Assembly: GCA_964036295.1 (NCBI GenBank)
Contig: OZ038471.1
Coordinates: 3,713,001 to 3,777,000, forward strand
Direction of reading: 5' to 3'
DNA: 64,000 nt
Source of the DNA: Plumapathes pennacea
Taxonomy: Eukaryota > Cnidaria > Anthozoa > Antipatharia > Myriopathidae
The notes under the pieces are model-generated. The model was not told the DNA's origin. It saw nothing but the letters and a program-made list of their open reading frames with translations, and made no database searches. Of the stretch, positions 33,901 through 45,300 are shown one piece after another. Position 1 is the first letter of the stretch. Each line of letters begins with the position of its first letter. Made by a program: the position numbers and the translations under genes.

Positions 33901-33922
33901 TTATGATCTCTTAGACTGTTGA
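30912..33922 (+). CDS. E2F: E2F1/2/3-type transcription factor (6 exons, complete)
   Basis: A DNA-binding cell-cycle activator that in the family pairs with DP and is restrained by Rb. Exons are 30,912-31,142, 31,234-31,342, 31,996-32,218, 32,723-32,896, 33,048-33,162 and 33,518-33,922; together 1,257 nt, 418 residues. [10 protein letters not shown] (exons 1/2) is the cyclin A-binding motif, which places it in the E2F1-3 class. Exon 3 is the winged helix ([10 protein letters not shown]...[20 protein letters not shown]). Exons 4-5 give the leucine-zipper/marked-box dimerisation region ([36 protein letters not shown]), continued in exon 6 ([10 protein letters not shown]). The C-terminus, [20 protein letters not shown], is the pocket-protein-binding motif. 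The start has A at -3 and G at +4. An in-frame ATG at 30,867 would add 15 residues. The intron between exons 4 and 5 is AT-AC (separate entry). Confidence 0.95.
32439..32452. repeat. Poly(G) tract in E2F intron 3
   Basis: A run of about 14 G residues; a matching C run lies at 32,530-32,539. No coding meaning. Confidence 0.85.
32897..33047 (+). other. U12-type AT-AC intron of the E2F gene
   Basis: The intron starts ATATCCTTTT, a perfect U12-class donor, and ends TTCTCAC. The minor-spliceosome branch site TTCCTTAAC is at 33,030-33,038, about 10 nt from the AC end, the required distance. Removing exactly 32,897-33,047 joins GG to A, restores Gly and keeps frame into [11 protein letters not shown], the conserved E2F sequence. 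No GT-AG pair in the interval keeps the frame: the GT at 32,889 is phase 0 while the only nearby AG acceptor needs phase 1. Confidence 0.93.
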
Positions 33923-35897
33923 CCAGTTACAGTATTGTGACATGATCTGAGCAGGGATATAGGTAAAGGTTTTAAAATTAAACAGTAAGTTCTCTGGCCA
34001 GTGATCAACCAGACTTCAATAATATTAGTGGCACTTTGGTGACATTTCCCAAAGAATTGATTTTCTGCAAGGAAGGAATTGACTATTTAAAAATAGATTT
34101 TACTCTTTAAAATGTCAGTCGAGGTGTCAGTGTACGTGGTAGATATAGCATTAATTCAACACAGTGTGATTTTGTACTGTAGAAAACAAAATAATGTAAA
34201 TATTATCGGCTTGGTGGGATAAAAGATTTGGAACTAAAGTTAAAGTTCTCATTTTGATACTGTAGCATCCTTGGGGCTGGATTTTATAGCACAAAATGGA
34301 ATTCTAGTCTCTCTGGAAACCAATTTTGGTCTGTCTGAAGCAGTAAAGCACAGAATGTGTTAAAATAATAAGTTGATGATGTTGACTGACATTTAAATCA
34401 TTGTCAGCACAAATATGAAGGATGGACATTTTGATCATTGGCCTCTAATTTGTCAGAGCAAAGGCGAAAAACTGCTGAACACTCAAAACATCAGCCAACA
34501 CATTCATATACAGCACATACTGGTATATATACTAATAACCCAATTTTAAGGGCTTAGTACCTAATCTAACAGAACACACAATTTTTGATATTCAATATTA
34601 CTTTTATAACTCCACTTAGGTTTTACGAATAGCAAGCAATACATCCTTTATAAGTTACAAGTTTGTTTTATAACTCCTGAAGGGTGTACAGTAACTCAGT
34701 GGGGAGGACAGACAATAGGGAGGGAGGGGGGTATGACTAATTATTGGTAAGTGACATATGCCACCGTGTGTTGCAACATGTATGTGATCAATGCAGTAAA
34801 AATAAATAAAACAAAATTTACCTTTGAAGACTATTGTACTACAAGGTTGCTTTGATTGTTCATAGTCAAGTGGGTGAATTTAATATAGTCATCGGCCCAT
34901 AGACCACAGGTAAGGATTCTTAAAACATTGTCATTTATGTGGCTGTGAACTTTATCACAGGGCAGAACAATTCATCATTAATAGTCCCAAACAGAATTTA
35001 AATTTGGTTAAACTTGGTGATACTAAATCAGGGGGAAATTTCCAGCAACTATATATTGTACCTGTATGCCAGAACAGATTAGAGGGACCTGCAAACCAAC
35101 TTGATATTTCAAACCTTTATTACAAAGTTACCGGTACACTGTAATATTATTTCACTCCCAAAATCCACTCGGGTTTCCATACAATATCAGTTTTCTAACT
35201 TTACCAATGACTAGAATAATATTATTGCCCTAGACAAATGCCTCAGACTATAACCTAAAATTAACTTCATGCCTCTACAGTATCTCTACATTAAACTATA
35301 AATACCAGACAACTAAGCATGTTAATGAGCAAATAATACTAAATTAATGTACTCAAATGACTGTAGCAGACATGCTTGAATAGGACATCAAAAGATTATT
35401 ACTCCAAATTATCTCACCTAAACTTAAGTAATCCCAACCTGTTCTAATAAAAACTGTTCACTTCTCTGAGTTTCACGTTTTAGCACTGGATATATACCGG
35501 CTATTAGACAGCTGTGATTATACAAAAGTAGCAAAAATTAAATATTTTTGGTCTGATATATGAGCAAGGTTGTATCATTGTTATATTATATTAATCAAGT
35601 TCTAGATTACAGTATAGGTACCCTATTTTCTATGCAAAAATATAAGTCTCCCTCCCTGATGCATCTTTTCCCTCTATTATTTGTATATCTGTCTGAGGAC
35701 ACACAAACTCAATCACATTTTGGTGCAAAAATACCTTTAGCAATGCACAGCTGGTTACTACAAATTCCTAACATTTGGTGATAATTAACTACCTAAAATG
35801 TATATAAAATGTTGACTAAATATATTTATTTATGAATATATAATGTATATATATAATGTAACCAGTCCCAGTCTTGTGCTATGGCATAAAATAAATC
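33923..35897. other. Convergent intergenic region with 3' UTRs of E2F and the CUB gene
   Basis: AT-rich with no exon I can support. Overlapping AATAAA hexamers at 34,801-34,810 fit the E2F 3' end. TTTATT at 35,825-35,830 reads AATAAA on the minus strand, about 70 nt past the CUB-gene stop. A (TATA)-rich stretch lies at 35,820-35,860. Confidence 0.6.
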
Positions 35898-38582
35898 TCA
35901 AACACAAGTTTCAGTATCATGAAGATTCTCCAAGCTAGAGGCACAGCCCGAATCTTTGCTCTCTGCATAAGAACTCGCAGATGTGCCCTTAGGCTTCATA
36001 CCTCTTGTCCTGCCGAGACTACGATCAGGTTGCACATGCCAGGGTGTTGGAAGATCTGTGTAAGGGGTGATGCAACTTTCTGGTGGTTTACTATGGCCCT
36101 TCATACAGCCATGATCATCACTAACCGCTGGTGACATGTTTGAAATAGCAGCATCTGGGGTTTCTTGTTGTTTAGTCTCTGGTAATTGATATTGTTCACC
36201 AGCTGTGCTCTCATGCTGAGACTCACTCCCCTGCATAGAATTTGCTAAATTGTTTGGAGGACTTGGATTTTGGGCATTTGTTGCTTCCAAACCATCATCT
36301 GTATCTTCTATAAATTTGCTCATCATGGCTTGCATCTCTAAAGCAAAGCTTCTGCTTAAATCCTGGCATGACATGTGGAAATCAGTTTCTTCTGGTGTGT
36401 CTTTGACCTCTTGTGGTTGAACTTCTTGGCTTTGCAATGGAACAACATCATTTATTTCACTCTGTACACTTGCACTCAGATCCTCGGGCAAATCTGTCTT
36501 GGGTTCTTCTGCTTCGCATGTCACTGAATCAGTGTCATACTCTGGGGGTAATTCCTCTGTGCTACCCTGACTGAGAAAAACATAGCTGTCGGCTTTCACT
36601 GGAAGAAACATTGACGACTCCTCTGCTTCCTGGAAACTTCCTGCAAAGATTTCATCACATTGTGGAAGACCGCTGTTGTGTATAGAACTGTTCTCTTTGT
36701 CCTTGTCCTCTTTCTCACAGTGACGTTTGATGCCTGGGACAATGCTTGCTATGATGAGACACAAAACGACAAAACCAAAGCAAGAGATTATGATAATAGT
36801 AATCAAGTCATCTTTATCATCCTCTTCTTCATCAGCCTTCTTTCTTGCCATCAAATCAGGATTTTCATTTGTTGATAAATTTGTGCTCACATTTCCAAAA
36901 TTGGGTATGACAGACAATGTCTGCAGAGGTTTGGGTTTTTGAGTTCTGTTTGGGTGGATGAAGGCAGGAAGGACTGCAAAAGATGATGGGGTAGCTGTAT
37001 ATGCAGTTGTCTTAGTGATGCGAAAATTGGCAGATGTTGATGGTAGAATAATTCCATATGAAGAGGCGAGTGTTGGTTGGTTTTCCAGTGTTGTTGTTAA
37101 AGTTGGTGTCAAGAAACTTGGCGTCAAGGACATGGTTGGTATAGATGAGCTTGGGAAACACGCTACATTGGCTTTTACCGCGTGGAATTGACCAAGAAAC
37201 CCTGTGCGAGCAATCACCTCATCGGCACGGAACTTCAGTTTAAGGGTGTTGTTTGAACTGCATATTAAGGGTGGGGGCAGGTTGCTGTTACAAAAGCGCC
37301 CAATGAGAGGTGCACCCAAATTCACCCCATCCCAAATCGTAACATGGTCAGATGGGCAGCGATGTCTCTCAATGTCACCATCAACATCAAATTGTGGGAA
37401 CCTCAATTGAATCACCTTCCCTTTTGATACAGTTATAGTCCAAGTACATTTGGAGTTTTGAAAGTAGTTGTTGGGATAGTTCGGTGTTTCGAACATCCCT
37501 TCATCAACCCGTAATTGTCCACCACATCCGGGAAAGTAATTTGCATAAAAACCAACATGTGGGTCTGATGAATTTGATGTAAAATGAACCCATAGCTTTC
37601 CTTTACTGCCGACGACTTGTGGAGGAGTCACGTCAAGTCCACAATATCGGCCAAGGACTGACGCATCTTCATAAGGAGCAGAACCATCTCGAATTTCGAC
37701 TTCTCCATTCGCACAAGGAACATCAAAATTCACGAAATCAAAGTGGATTTTCCTGACGTTTGGCAAATCTATGAGCCACAGACAATTTTTCTCTTCGGTT
37801 TCTGAGCTCCTAGCGTCAAGGCTGCCGGGGTTTTCCGTTAAGCGTCCACCACATGTGACGAAACACCCGTACAGCTCAACTCTCATACACATGAAAGAAA
37901 AAAAACCCAGCGGAAAAATCCGAATAAACCGGGCATTGATCTGCGGTGTGAGGACATTGGTCACAGTTCCGAGTTTGTCTCGATTGCCCGGGAGTTCTGA
38001 GCCACCACTGCTGGTCGTGTATCGCTCCCAGCTCAAACCATCCTGGCTGTACATCAGCTCATATTTACTAACACGTCCTCTGCGAAGACTCACAACTTGT
38101 GGATCAGGGTAAAATCCCTGCGTCGCAATGGCGGAGATTGTTGTCAGTTTCTCCAAGTCAATCTGAAGGTAGATTTCATCATCTTGGATGTCCGCACACC
38201 AACCGGAATCGCCGTTCAGTCTTGCGTTGCGGGCAGGAAATTCGCTGTGAAAACTTGGCGAAGATATCTGTCCGTCCTTGATTTTTCCATTCTCGAGACC
38301 GAGTGCGCGAGTACAGTTCTCGCATCCGCTTGTCTTCCTCTCAACGCCTTTGCAAGTGGATCCTCCATTTTGCGGTGCTGGGTTTGTACAAGTTCGCTCT
38401 TTGTAACGGTATGGCGGGGTTTCCTCTTGCAAACATGGGCTCCATGGCCCCCAAGAACTCCATTTTCCATCTACTTTGGCTTTTTCGTCTTTAGACTTGC
38501 CAAATGGCCAAAACCATGCGTTGCTTTCGGCTACGAACAATACCAAGCAAAGTGCACAGCCAAGTAGAACGTGGATCTTCAT
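35898..38582 (-). CDS. Single-pass receptor-like protein: TSP1, F5/8C, two CUB domains (single exon)
   Basis: An 894-residue open frame without introns. Residues 1-22 are a signal peptide (MKIHVLLGCALCLVLFVAES...). Then come a thrombospondin type 1 repeat (KWSSWGPWSPC, about 40-92), a discoidin/F5-8C domain (about 93-240, ending RFIRIFPLGFFSFMCMRVEL), CUB1 (about 245-353, FVNFDVPC...RYCGLDVTPP) and CUB2 (about 354-470, FETPNYPNNYFQNSKCTW). A Ser/Thr/Pro-rich stalk, a membrane segment (about 612-636, LITIIIISCFGFVVLCLIIA) and an acidic cytoplasmic tail of about 255 residues follow. The module set recalls neuropilin/DCBLD-type co-receptors, but the order and TSP1 module differ, so no orthologue is named. 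Ligand binding at the cell surface is inferred. It is convergent with E2F; the minus-strand poly(A) signal is at 35,825-35,830. Confidence 0.9.
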   Translation of the reverse strand: MKIHVLLGCALCLVLFVAESNAWFWPFGKSKDEKAKVDGKWSSWGPWSPCLQEETPPYRYKERTCTNPAPQNGGSTCKGVERKTSGCENCTRALGLENGKIKDGQISSPSFHSEFPARNARLNGDSGWCADIQDDEIYLQIDLEKLTTISAIATQGFYPDPQVVSLRRGRVSKYELMYSQDGLSWERYTTSSGGSELPGNRDKLGTVTNVLTPQINARFIRIFPLGFFSFMCMRVELYGCFVTCGGRLTENPGSLDARSSETEEKNCLWLIDLPNVRKIHFDFVNFDVPCANGEVEIRDGSAPYEDASVLGRYCGLDVTPPQVVGSKGKLWVHFTSNSSDPHVGFYANYFPGCGGQLRVDEGMFETPNYPNNYFQNSKCTWTITVSKGKVIQLRFPQFDVDGDIERHRCPSDHVTIWDGVNLGAPLIGRFCNSNLPPPLICSSNNTLKLKFRADEVIARTGFLGQFHAVKANVACFPSSSIPTMSLTPSFLTPTLTTTLENQPTLASSYGIILPSTSANFRITKTTAYTATPSSFAVLPAFIHPNRTQKPKPLQTLSVIPNFGNVSTNLSTNENPDLMARKKADEEEDDKDDLITIIIISCFGFVVLCLIIASIVPGIKRHCEKEDKDKENSSIHNSGLPQCDEIFAGSFQEAEESSMFLPVKADSYVFLSQGSTEELPPEYDTDSVTCEAEEPKTDLPEDLSASVQSEINDVVPLQSQEVQPQEVKDTPEETDFHMSCQDLSRSFALEMQAMMSKFIEDTDDGLEATNAQNPSPPNNLANSMQGSESQHESTAGEQYQLPETKQQETPDAAISNMSPAVSDDHGCMKGHSKPPESCITPYTDLPTPWHVQPDRSLGRTRGMKPKGTSASSYAESKDSGCASSLENLHDTETCV

Positions 38583-39502
38583 TATTTTCGCAACGTTGAG
38601 TTTTCAAGTGCAGCAGCTGGCGTTATGAAACCGATACAGTTGAACAATAGTCAGGCGACGTGGTCCGATAACATCTTTCCGTTTCGATCAGCTGAGCTAG
38701 CAAGAGTTTTTCCCTACTTTTTCAAAGAAGACGACAGCTTCAAATGTTGATGAACGTGTCCGTGACAAGATTATCACCTACTTGGTATGTGTGATATTCA
38801 ATATCACCACTAAACCCACCTTGGCGATCCACCAACCAGGTATTAAAATTTCGTGCTAGTTCATGTCTCAACTGGTATCCCTGCCGGGATATGACAGCGG
38901 CGGGGTGGGGCTAAAATCGGCTCAGCCAATGATATTCGCCAAATCATCAACCTGGTAAAAACAGTGCTCGCAGCATGATCTTTTTTTATATTTTTCATTT
39001 TATTTACAGTTGCTCCCTTTATGTTTTGTTATATTGTATTCATTGAGCTGTGCAAACTAAAATTTGAATATTCAGATTTGGCTCCTGCTTATTTTATTGT
39101 AGTAGTGATGTCATAAATATGGATACAATAGGGTTCTGCCATGGTGCAATACGGTTGTCAGGTTGTGTCTAGTCTGGTGCTGCACGCTGAGGCCCCACAA
39201 AGATCTCTGCTTTAGTTGCAAGCGCTTTCGTAACCAAGCAATAACCTTTTACGTCTGTTTCTATAACAAAGGCATATTCATGGGTATTCATGACCCGAAG
39301 AAAGAGATGCTTTGTTTCAGACTACATCTTTCCTGAGCTTTTCTTTTTATGTGTTTTTGCCGCGGGTCCAAGGGTCACGGAGTGATGATTTGTCCAACTT
39401 CCATTCACTTCCGGCACGTGGTATTTTCCCTGCACGTGCCCAGTATGCATTTGGAGCTGGGTTGTTCACTCAATCCAATATGTCGGCCTCCAGTGTACAA
39501 TC
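38583..39502. other. Shared upstream region of the CUB gene (-) and NDUFAF8 (+)
   Basis: A 920-bp interval between divergent start codons, which may act as a bidirectional promoter. A TGATGTCAT CRE-like word occurs at about 39,105. I see no additional exon. Confidence 0.5.
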
Positions 39503-42110
39503 ATGGTAAAAAACTCTGTTCGCTCCATCGACAATGCCCGAAGGAAGCTTCTAAACACGGGCAAACATCTCACTCACTGCCAGCTGCAGGTAATGTTTGA
39601 ACGATTTCTGGAATTCATTTCTCTGCATGAAATCACGTCGTGCGAGCAGGTCAGACAATTGATATTTGTCGGTATCGCTTTGTGGTACTTGTTTGTTCAG
39701 ATCAGATTTTCCTACTCCAAGTGCTAAATCGAATAACTGAAGTGGCTTAAAATAGGCCGTTAAATCCGCGAGGTCGCATTGGGCGATATTCGGAGAAATG
39801 ATATGTGTCTTTCGTCAGCAATTCGGTGCACATCATTTCCAAAAACTTGACTGCCTAAGCTTCGCCCATACAGCAGTACTGTTTTCTGTCATGCATTCTT
39901 TGTTTGTGTATATCAATATCCAACCCTGAAGTACTGTCAAAACCTCTTAAATTTTGACAACAGCCATTTTCTCCTAATGGTATTATTAATACAAGGAAGC
40001 AGACCGTGGGAAATGAATTGGCACAATCATATTTGAGCAAATGTTTTTCTGCACCCCGATGTTGAAACTTCATAACCGAATAATTAATTTCTAAAGTGTT
40101 TGTGAGGATATTTGTTTAAATTTGTTTTATTTCATCCCTATATTTGTATCTGCATAGGAATTGTGTATATTGATAGCCTGTTCATTCAAGAGCAACTGAA
40201 ATTCAGGTTAATATATATACTTAGTGAACTGCTGTTTAGTATATGGTATCCATGTCCTGAAGATTTGGTAGAAAAAGTACCTGTGAAAGATAGAAATCAA
40301 AACAGCTGTTGTTGTAGAACTGGTGCCACATGAATCTGTTATCAGCTGGTGGATCTACTTTCATGTTTACAAGTTATGCCTAGATCATTCCATATTCTAA
40401 ACAAAGGCTTTTGAGTGAGTTCAGGTGTGAGCAGATTTAGGGTAAAAATACTCATATCTTGCATAAATATCCATTTCTCATACTTTGATGGTCACACCTT
40501 CATTTGACAGTGCTTATAAGCCTGTATGGCTTTCACAAGTGACACAAGCATAAGCAGAAGAGTTCTTGTTGCTACAGTGAAAACAGGCTCAGTGCAAGTG
40601 CAAGCACAGATGTAAGTGCAAGCACAAGGATCAAAAGTTATTATTTTCTAGCTTGCACTTATGCTTGCATTGCTTGTTTTCAAAGACACACATTTATTGT
40701 GCTTGCAGCTTGTGCTTGTACTTGCCTCTCTCATTAACCCTTTCACTCCCAGGATCAAAATGCAGATTCTCCCAAATATCCTAGAAGAAAATGTACCAGT
40801 GATGTAGTGAGAACTGATAGTTTAATTAGCTGTCATCTAAGCAAGCTATCAAAAGCCAAGTTCTCCTTCCAGGATGATATATTTCTAGTGAGAAAATTGA
40901 TGTTGATCACTCTTGGGAGTGAAAGGGTTAAAATTGGACCTTGTCTAGATTGTATAATTGAATAATTTAAATTATTTAAAACAGTCATGGCTTGATCAAC
41001 ATAGTGATTTTTATTATACAGACACGAGTGTTTTACTGGAAAATATACCATGCATAAAATCCATACGAAACTACATCCGGGACCCAAGTGGCATATTTTC
41101 CATATCCTCACTAGTGAGGATGTCGTTGGCATCATTTCCCGCTTTTGCACGGTTGTTTGTGCAATTTTTCGTAAAACACTCGTGTCTAATATAATAAAGA
41201 GAAAATTACACGGCGACTTGAAGATATGACTTTTATTTTCTCATGGTTAAAACAATATTTTACTCACTCGCGAAGCTCTCGTTCGTAAAATATTGTTTTT
41301 ACCACTCGAAAATAAAATTCATATCTTCGCGCCACTGTGTAATATCCTCTATATATTTTGCAAAAGTCGTGCACAAGAGTCCTACATACCTCACCCAAGC
41401 TCGTTGGTCAGACACTTGCCAATATTGTCATTTTTATTGCAGGTTGTGGCTTATAGCCAGTGTGTTCTATCAAGAGACAATCTGACCAAGGGTGCATGTG
41501 AAAAGGAATTCATGGCTCTGAAAGCTTGTGTCAAGAAAGCTGTGAGTGCATCCACAATCCTGGTCAAAAGTGCTGGGACACTGACCCTAGTTTATGAAAA
41601 TCTTGACACTTTCATCAACCACCCTCCCTCCCTACCCTCTCTACAATATTGAATCAGTATGCATTTCCTTTATGCAACATTGTATGAGGGGGGGGGGGGG
41701 GGGGTGGGTATACATTTCAAAAAAGGTGCTGCTTCGTTGGCAAACAAAGAGTAATAGAGTAGTTCAGATTTATTAGCAGTTTATAACTAAACTGTGTTTT
41801 CCCATGTATCTATACCAGTACCCTTTAGACAGTGGATTGACTTCAAGAAAAGTTTCATAATATTTTTGGTTGCAGTGGCCCTTAATTTACCTGCCCAACC
41901 AAATTGTTTGGCTACCTCAGGCATAGCTGGCAACAGCTAATGTCAATCATTGTATTTCACTATATCAAGGGGAAAAGTGAAAAAAAGGAGGGGGGAGGGG
42001 TGTACACTACACAGTTTACATTTTGTGGTGGCCACAGTAATATTATTGTAATATGTTGTTTTCTTGATTGTTGTCTCTGCACATTATTGCAGGTGAAGGG
42101 GGTGAAATAA
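39503..42110 (+). CDS. NDUFAF8: NDUFAF8, twin-CX9C complex I assembly factor (3 exons)
   Basis: A small mitochondrial intermembrane-space-type protein that in human supports complex I assembly with NDUFAF5. Exons are 39,503-39,589, 41,443-41,541 and 42,093-42,110, giving 204 nt and 67 residues (human 74). Cysteines at 26, 36, 48 and 58 form C-X9-C and C-X9-C, the MIA40 substrate signature. AYSQCVLSRDNLTKGACEKE and FMALKACVKKA match the human AYGRC...CAREFEALRSC region. Exon 2 ends at a GTGAGT donor after KKA. An acceptor TTATTGCAG gives an 18-nt last coding exon (VKGVK, stop); reading through the donor would instead add 37 unconserved residues. The ATG is the first in frame. Confidence 0.85.
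40540..40735. repeat. Inverted low-complexity repeat (GCAAGTGCAAGCACA)
   Basis: GTGCAAGTGCAAGCACAG-type words are followed by their inverse (CTTGCACTTATGCTTGCATT). It lies in NDUFAF8 intron 1 immediately before the element at 40,733. Confidence 0.65.
40733..40932. mobile_element. Dispersed ~200-bp inverted-end element, best-preserved copy
   Basis: It begins TTAACCCTTTCACTCCCAGG and ends CTCTTGGGAGTGAAAGGGTTA, so the termini are inverted repeats of about 17 bp. The interior has GATGTAGTGAGAACTGATAG, GCAAGCTATCAAAAGCCAAG and GATGATATATTTCTAGTGAG. In NDUFAF8 intron 1; a good reference copy for the family. Confidence 0.85.
41010..41360. repeat. Two adjacent palindromic elements in NDUFAF8 intron 1
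   Basis: Pair one: ATTATACAGACACGAGTGTT near 41,013 and its inverse AAACACTCGTGTCTAATATA near 41,175. Pair two: GATATGACTTTTATTTTCTC near 41,222 and its inverse GAAAATAAAATTCATATCTT near 41,310, with an inner pair AAACAATATTTTAC / GTAAAATATTGTTTT. Confidence 0.75.
41688..41704. repeat. Poly(G) tract, NDUFAF8 intron 2
   Basis: About 16 G residues in a row, one of several long G or C runs between 41.7 and 52.9 kb. Confidence 0.85.
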
Positions 42111-42379
42111 TTATGATGAGAGCAGTTGGATGGATGGATCCTTCACTTCATTCCAGCACCCTCTCCTCCAAATGTTTCTTGAAGAATCTGTGACTCAATC
42201 AGAGTTCTGTTGTCATTTCAACAGTTTTGTCCTGGAAGGGTGAAACAGCTCTGCAAAAGAGAGAAATGCTGCAGCATGGTCAGAGACCATGTTCACAAAA
42301 CATATTTTTGTATGAACAAAATCCACAATAAAAAATGTATGTAACTTGACTTACGTACGCACCCTACCTTGCATGAGTC

Positions 42380-45300
42380 TGCCATTAGGACAGCCATATT
42401 TGACATTAAAATGTCTGTGGAAAACATGTTTTACCTTATTTTGATTTCTAATGCTTTAGGTGAATGCTAGATCAGACTGCTTCAGCATGTAGGAGAAATG
42501 TTTCTCATATGTGGGAGTTTCTAATGTTTTTCCCCTGATGCTGACGCTGACCAACGGAAGTGACGTCAGTTTTGCGGTGTCCAGCCCACCACTCTGCCAA
42601 CGGGTGGGAGCTTGTGCCCAGGGCCTTAGCGTCAGTTTCTCAGAAACACTTTGGTCTGTTTACACTTTTAAAAGCTTTCCGTCTGAGATGGCGAGTTGTT
42701 CGGACAAATTTCAGCAACTTTTGCTGAAAATTTGTCAGGAAGTCACAGAGGACAAGTTAAATACGATGAAGTTCCTCTGTGCGAATCGTTTGCCGGCGAG
42801 AACGATGGAGAAAATCAAACGCGCGGAAGATTTGTTCAGTACACTACAGCAGAATGGCTCCCTGAATGAGCGTAACACGAAATTTCTGGAGGATTTACTC
42901 AAACAAGTTGGACTACTACGTTTGATTGAAGAGCTTCACGCTTTTAAAGGTACGTTGGAAGCCTTTTCTGTTTCCCCAGTTTATAACTCGTGTGTCGATA
43001 TGTTTACTGCAAGCTAGCTGTAATACACAAATATTTTAAACGCTTGCATATTAATTTTGTGCAGTTTAGTTCTTTTTTGATTGATAAGATTTTGTCTTTG
43101 GTTAATATTTATTCGATAGCTGGTTCATCGTAACAGAAAATCGAGCAACTCACTGGGAATTAACTCGTGGAAATTTATATTAAGGAGGTTGTACCGCTCC
43201 GGTTGGGAAATTATTGGGAATCACTCTAAAGCTTTGCGATCGGTACAGCTGAAAGATTATGCGTCTGTCGCAACTGGTTACGCAATACGCGATCGGGAGA
43301 GGAAACTTCAATTAATTATTTATTGTGCAATTTTGGAGCATGTATAAACTCACGTTAGGATCATGCAAATGTTGGTGCAATTTCCCAAAAATTGGACCAA
43401 TAAATTGTGTCCGTTGACTTGCATAGAGGCATTAAATAGTCCACCAACAGACTTTCTGTCAGTCAACTCTCACCAACTATTGACCAACCAATCAGTAGAG
43501 GCTGTTGGCCAATGGTTATACTCAATGCACTGGTCAACAGTAGGCCAACAGTTGACCTGGCAACTAAAGTACACAACATTTCTGCAGTTGGAATCTACAG
43601 GATTCTGGAATTTTAAAAGATCTAGAATAATGGAATGTGAGGGGGGGGGGGGGGGGGAGTGTTGGAACATGGGAGCAGAGGAGGCGAGAAATCTATGGGA
43701 GGCATGAGGAGTATGGTTTCTTAGTTACACATGGGGTGGGAAGTGGGAGTACAGGGTATGAGAAGCAGGAACTTTAGATCCCCCTGTCCTCCCCTCCCTC
43801 CCCCACTGGAATCTGGCCCTGTCCTCCCATCCCTCCCCCACTGGAATCTGGTGCAACTTTCCAGGACCTAAATTATCTGAATTTCTGCAGATTAGCAGCA
43901 GCTTCAACCTTCACTGCACACAACAGACTTCATATTGTGAGGAGAAGTTCCAAATGCAAGGAGGACAAAGAGCCTTGGCTTACTGTTTAATGTTACCCAA
44001 ACAATGGACCAGGACAACATTCCACCCCATTCTCATAAGGTTACGGAACGTCGAAAATGTTGGTCTGAATATTAAAGTCAGGGTTTTGAGAACAATGTCT
44101 CAGACCCCTGAGACAGATAAATTAAAAGTGTCCCCCCCCCCCCCCCCCCCTCACCTCCCCTCTGCACGATTTTCAATGTAGACATTTAACTTGAACTTTG
44201 CCCTTGCAGAAAGTGATGGCAGTCGCCCTACTTCCCATGGCTCGTGCTTTGGCAACAATCTTCCCTGTAAAGTAAAGCACTTCCAGGGTAGAGATCATAT
44301 TGTAGACGAAATGGTCAGCGTGATTAGCCAACAGAGCACGCGCATAACGATCGTGATAGCTCCGCCTGGATTTGGGAAATCTGCGGTCGCTACGCATGCG
44401 GGACACGTGATCTACGAACAAGAGTATGCATCTGTGTTGTACGTGTCTCTGAGGCAGCGAGAAGCGTTAGCAGACGTATGCTTGGATATTGTTCGGTGTT
44501 GTCGGAAAGGCAACCCGCTGAACGCGGGCGATGATGACCCAGTACTGCAGGCGCAAAACGTACTGACGAGCTTGGAAAGCCGCGCGGTACTAATCCTAGA
44601 CAACGCTGAGGATATACAACACTCTTCGTCTGGTCCGATGTTTGTGAATTTCATCCAGTATTTGGGAAATCATGTCGAGAAGGTACAACTCATTTTAACC
44701 ACTCGGCAAGATGTCCGAATTCCGTGGTTAGACGTCCACAAGATCCAACTGCCAGCACTTGAGCCGTCGTTTGCCTCCAGCCTCCTGTCCCAGCTTGCGT
44801 ATAAGGCACAGCCCACCACGTGCGTGGCGTCAGAGTTAGGAAAGCTGTGTGGTGGAGTGCCCCTGTTCTTGCGTCTGGCGGCTTCTCTGCTTAGCAGTGG
44901 CTACGACCCTGAAGTCCTTGCTGGAGTGCTCAGGAACAGCGGCCCAATTAAGGTGCTGCAAATGCCGAACCCAGACCTGGAAGGGTTCTACGACACCTTG
45001 CTGCTGTTCTTCAAGAGAATCAAGAAGAGGTTCTTGACGTCTTTAGTACGAGTCTCGGTGTTCCCCACCTCCTTCACTGCTGCTGATGCTTGCTTCCTCT
45101 TCGAGGATCGGGAAACCTGTGAGTGTTCGTTGTCTTGCTTGGTGGATTGCGCTGTCTTGCAGCACAAGATCATCGGGCGCAGTTATGAGGTGCATCCCCT
45201 GGTGCAGTCATTCTGTCGGACAGAGAGAGGGAGACTTGGGCTGGAAAATGAAGGGCGGAAAGCGGATGAGGCTTTCATTCAGCATAACCTCCAACATCTC

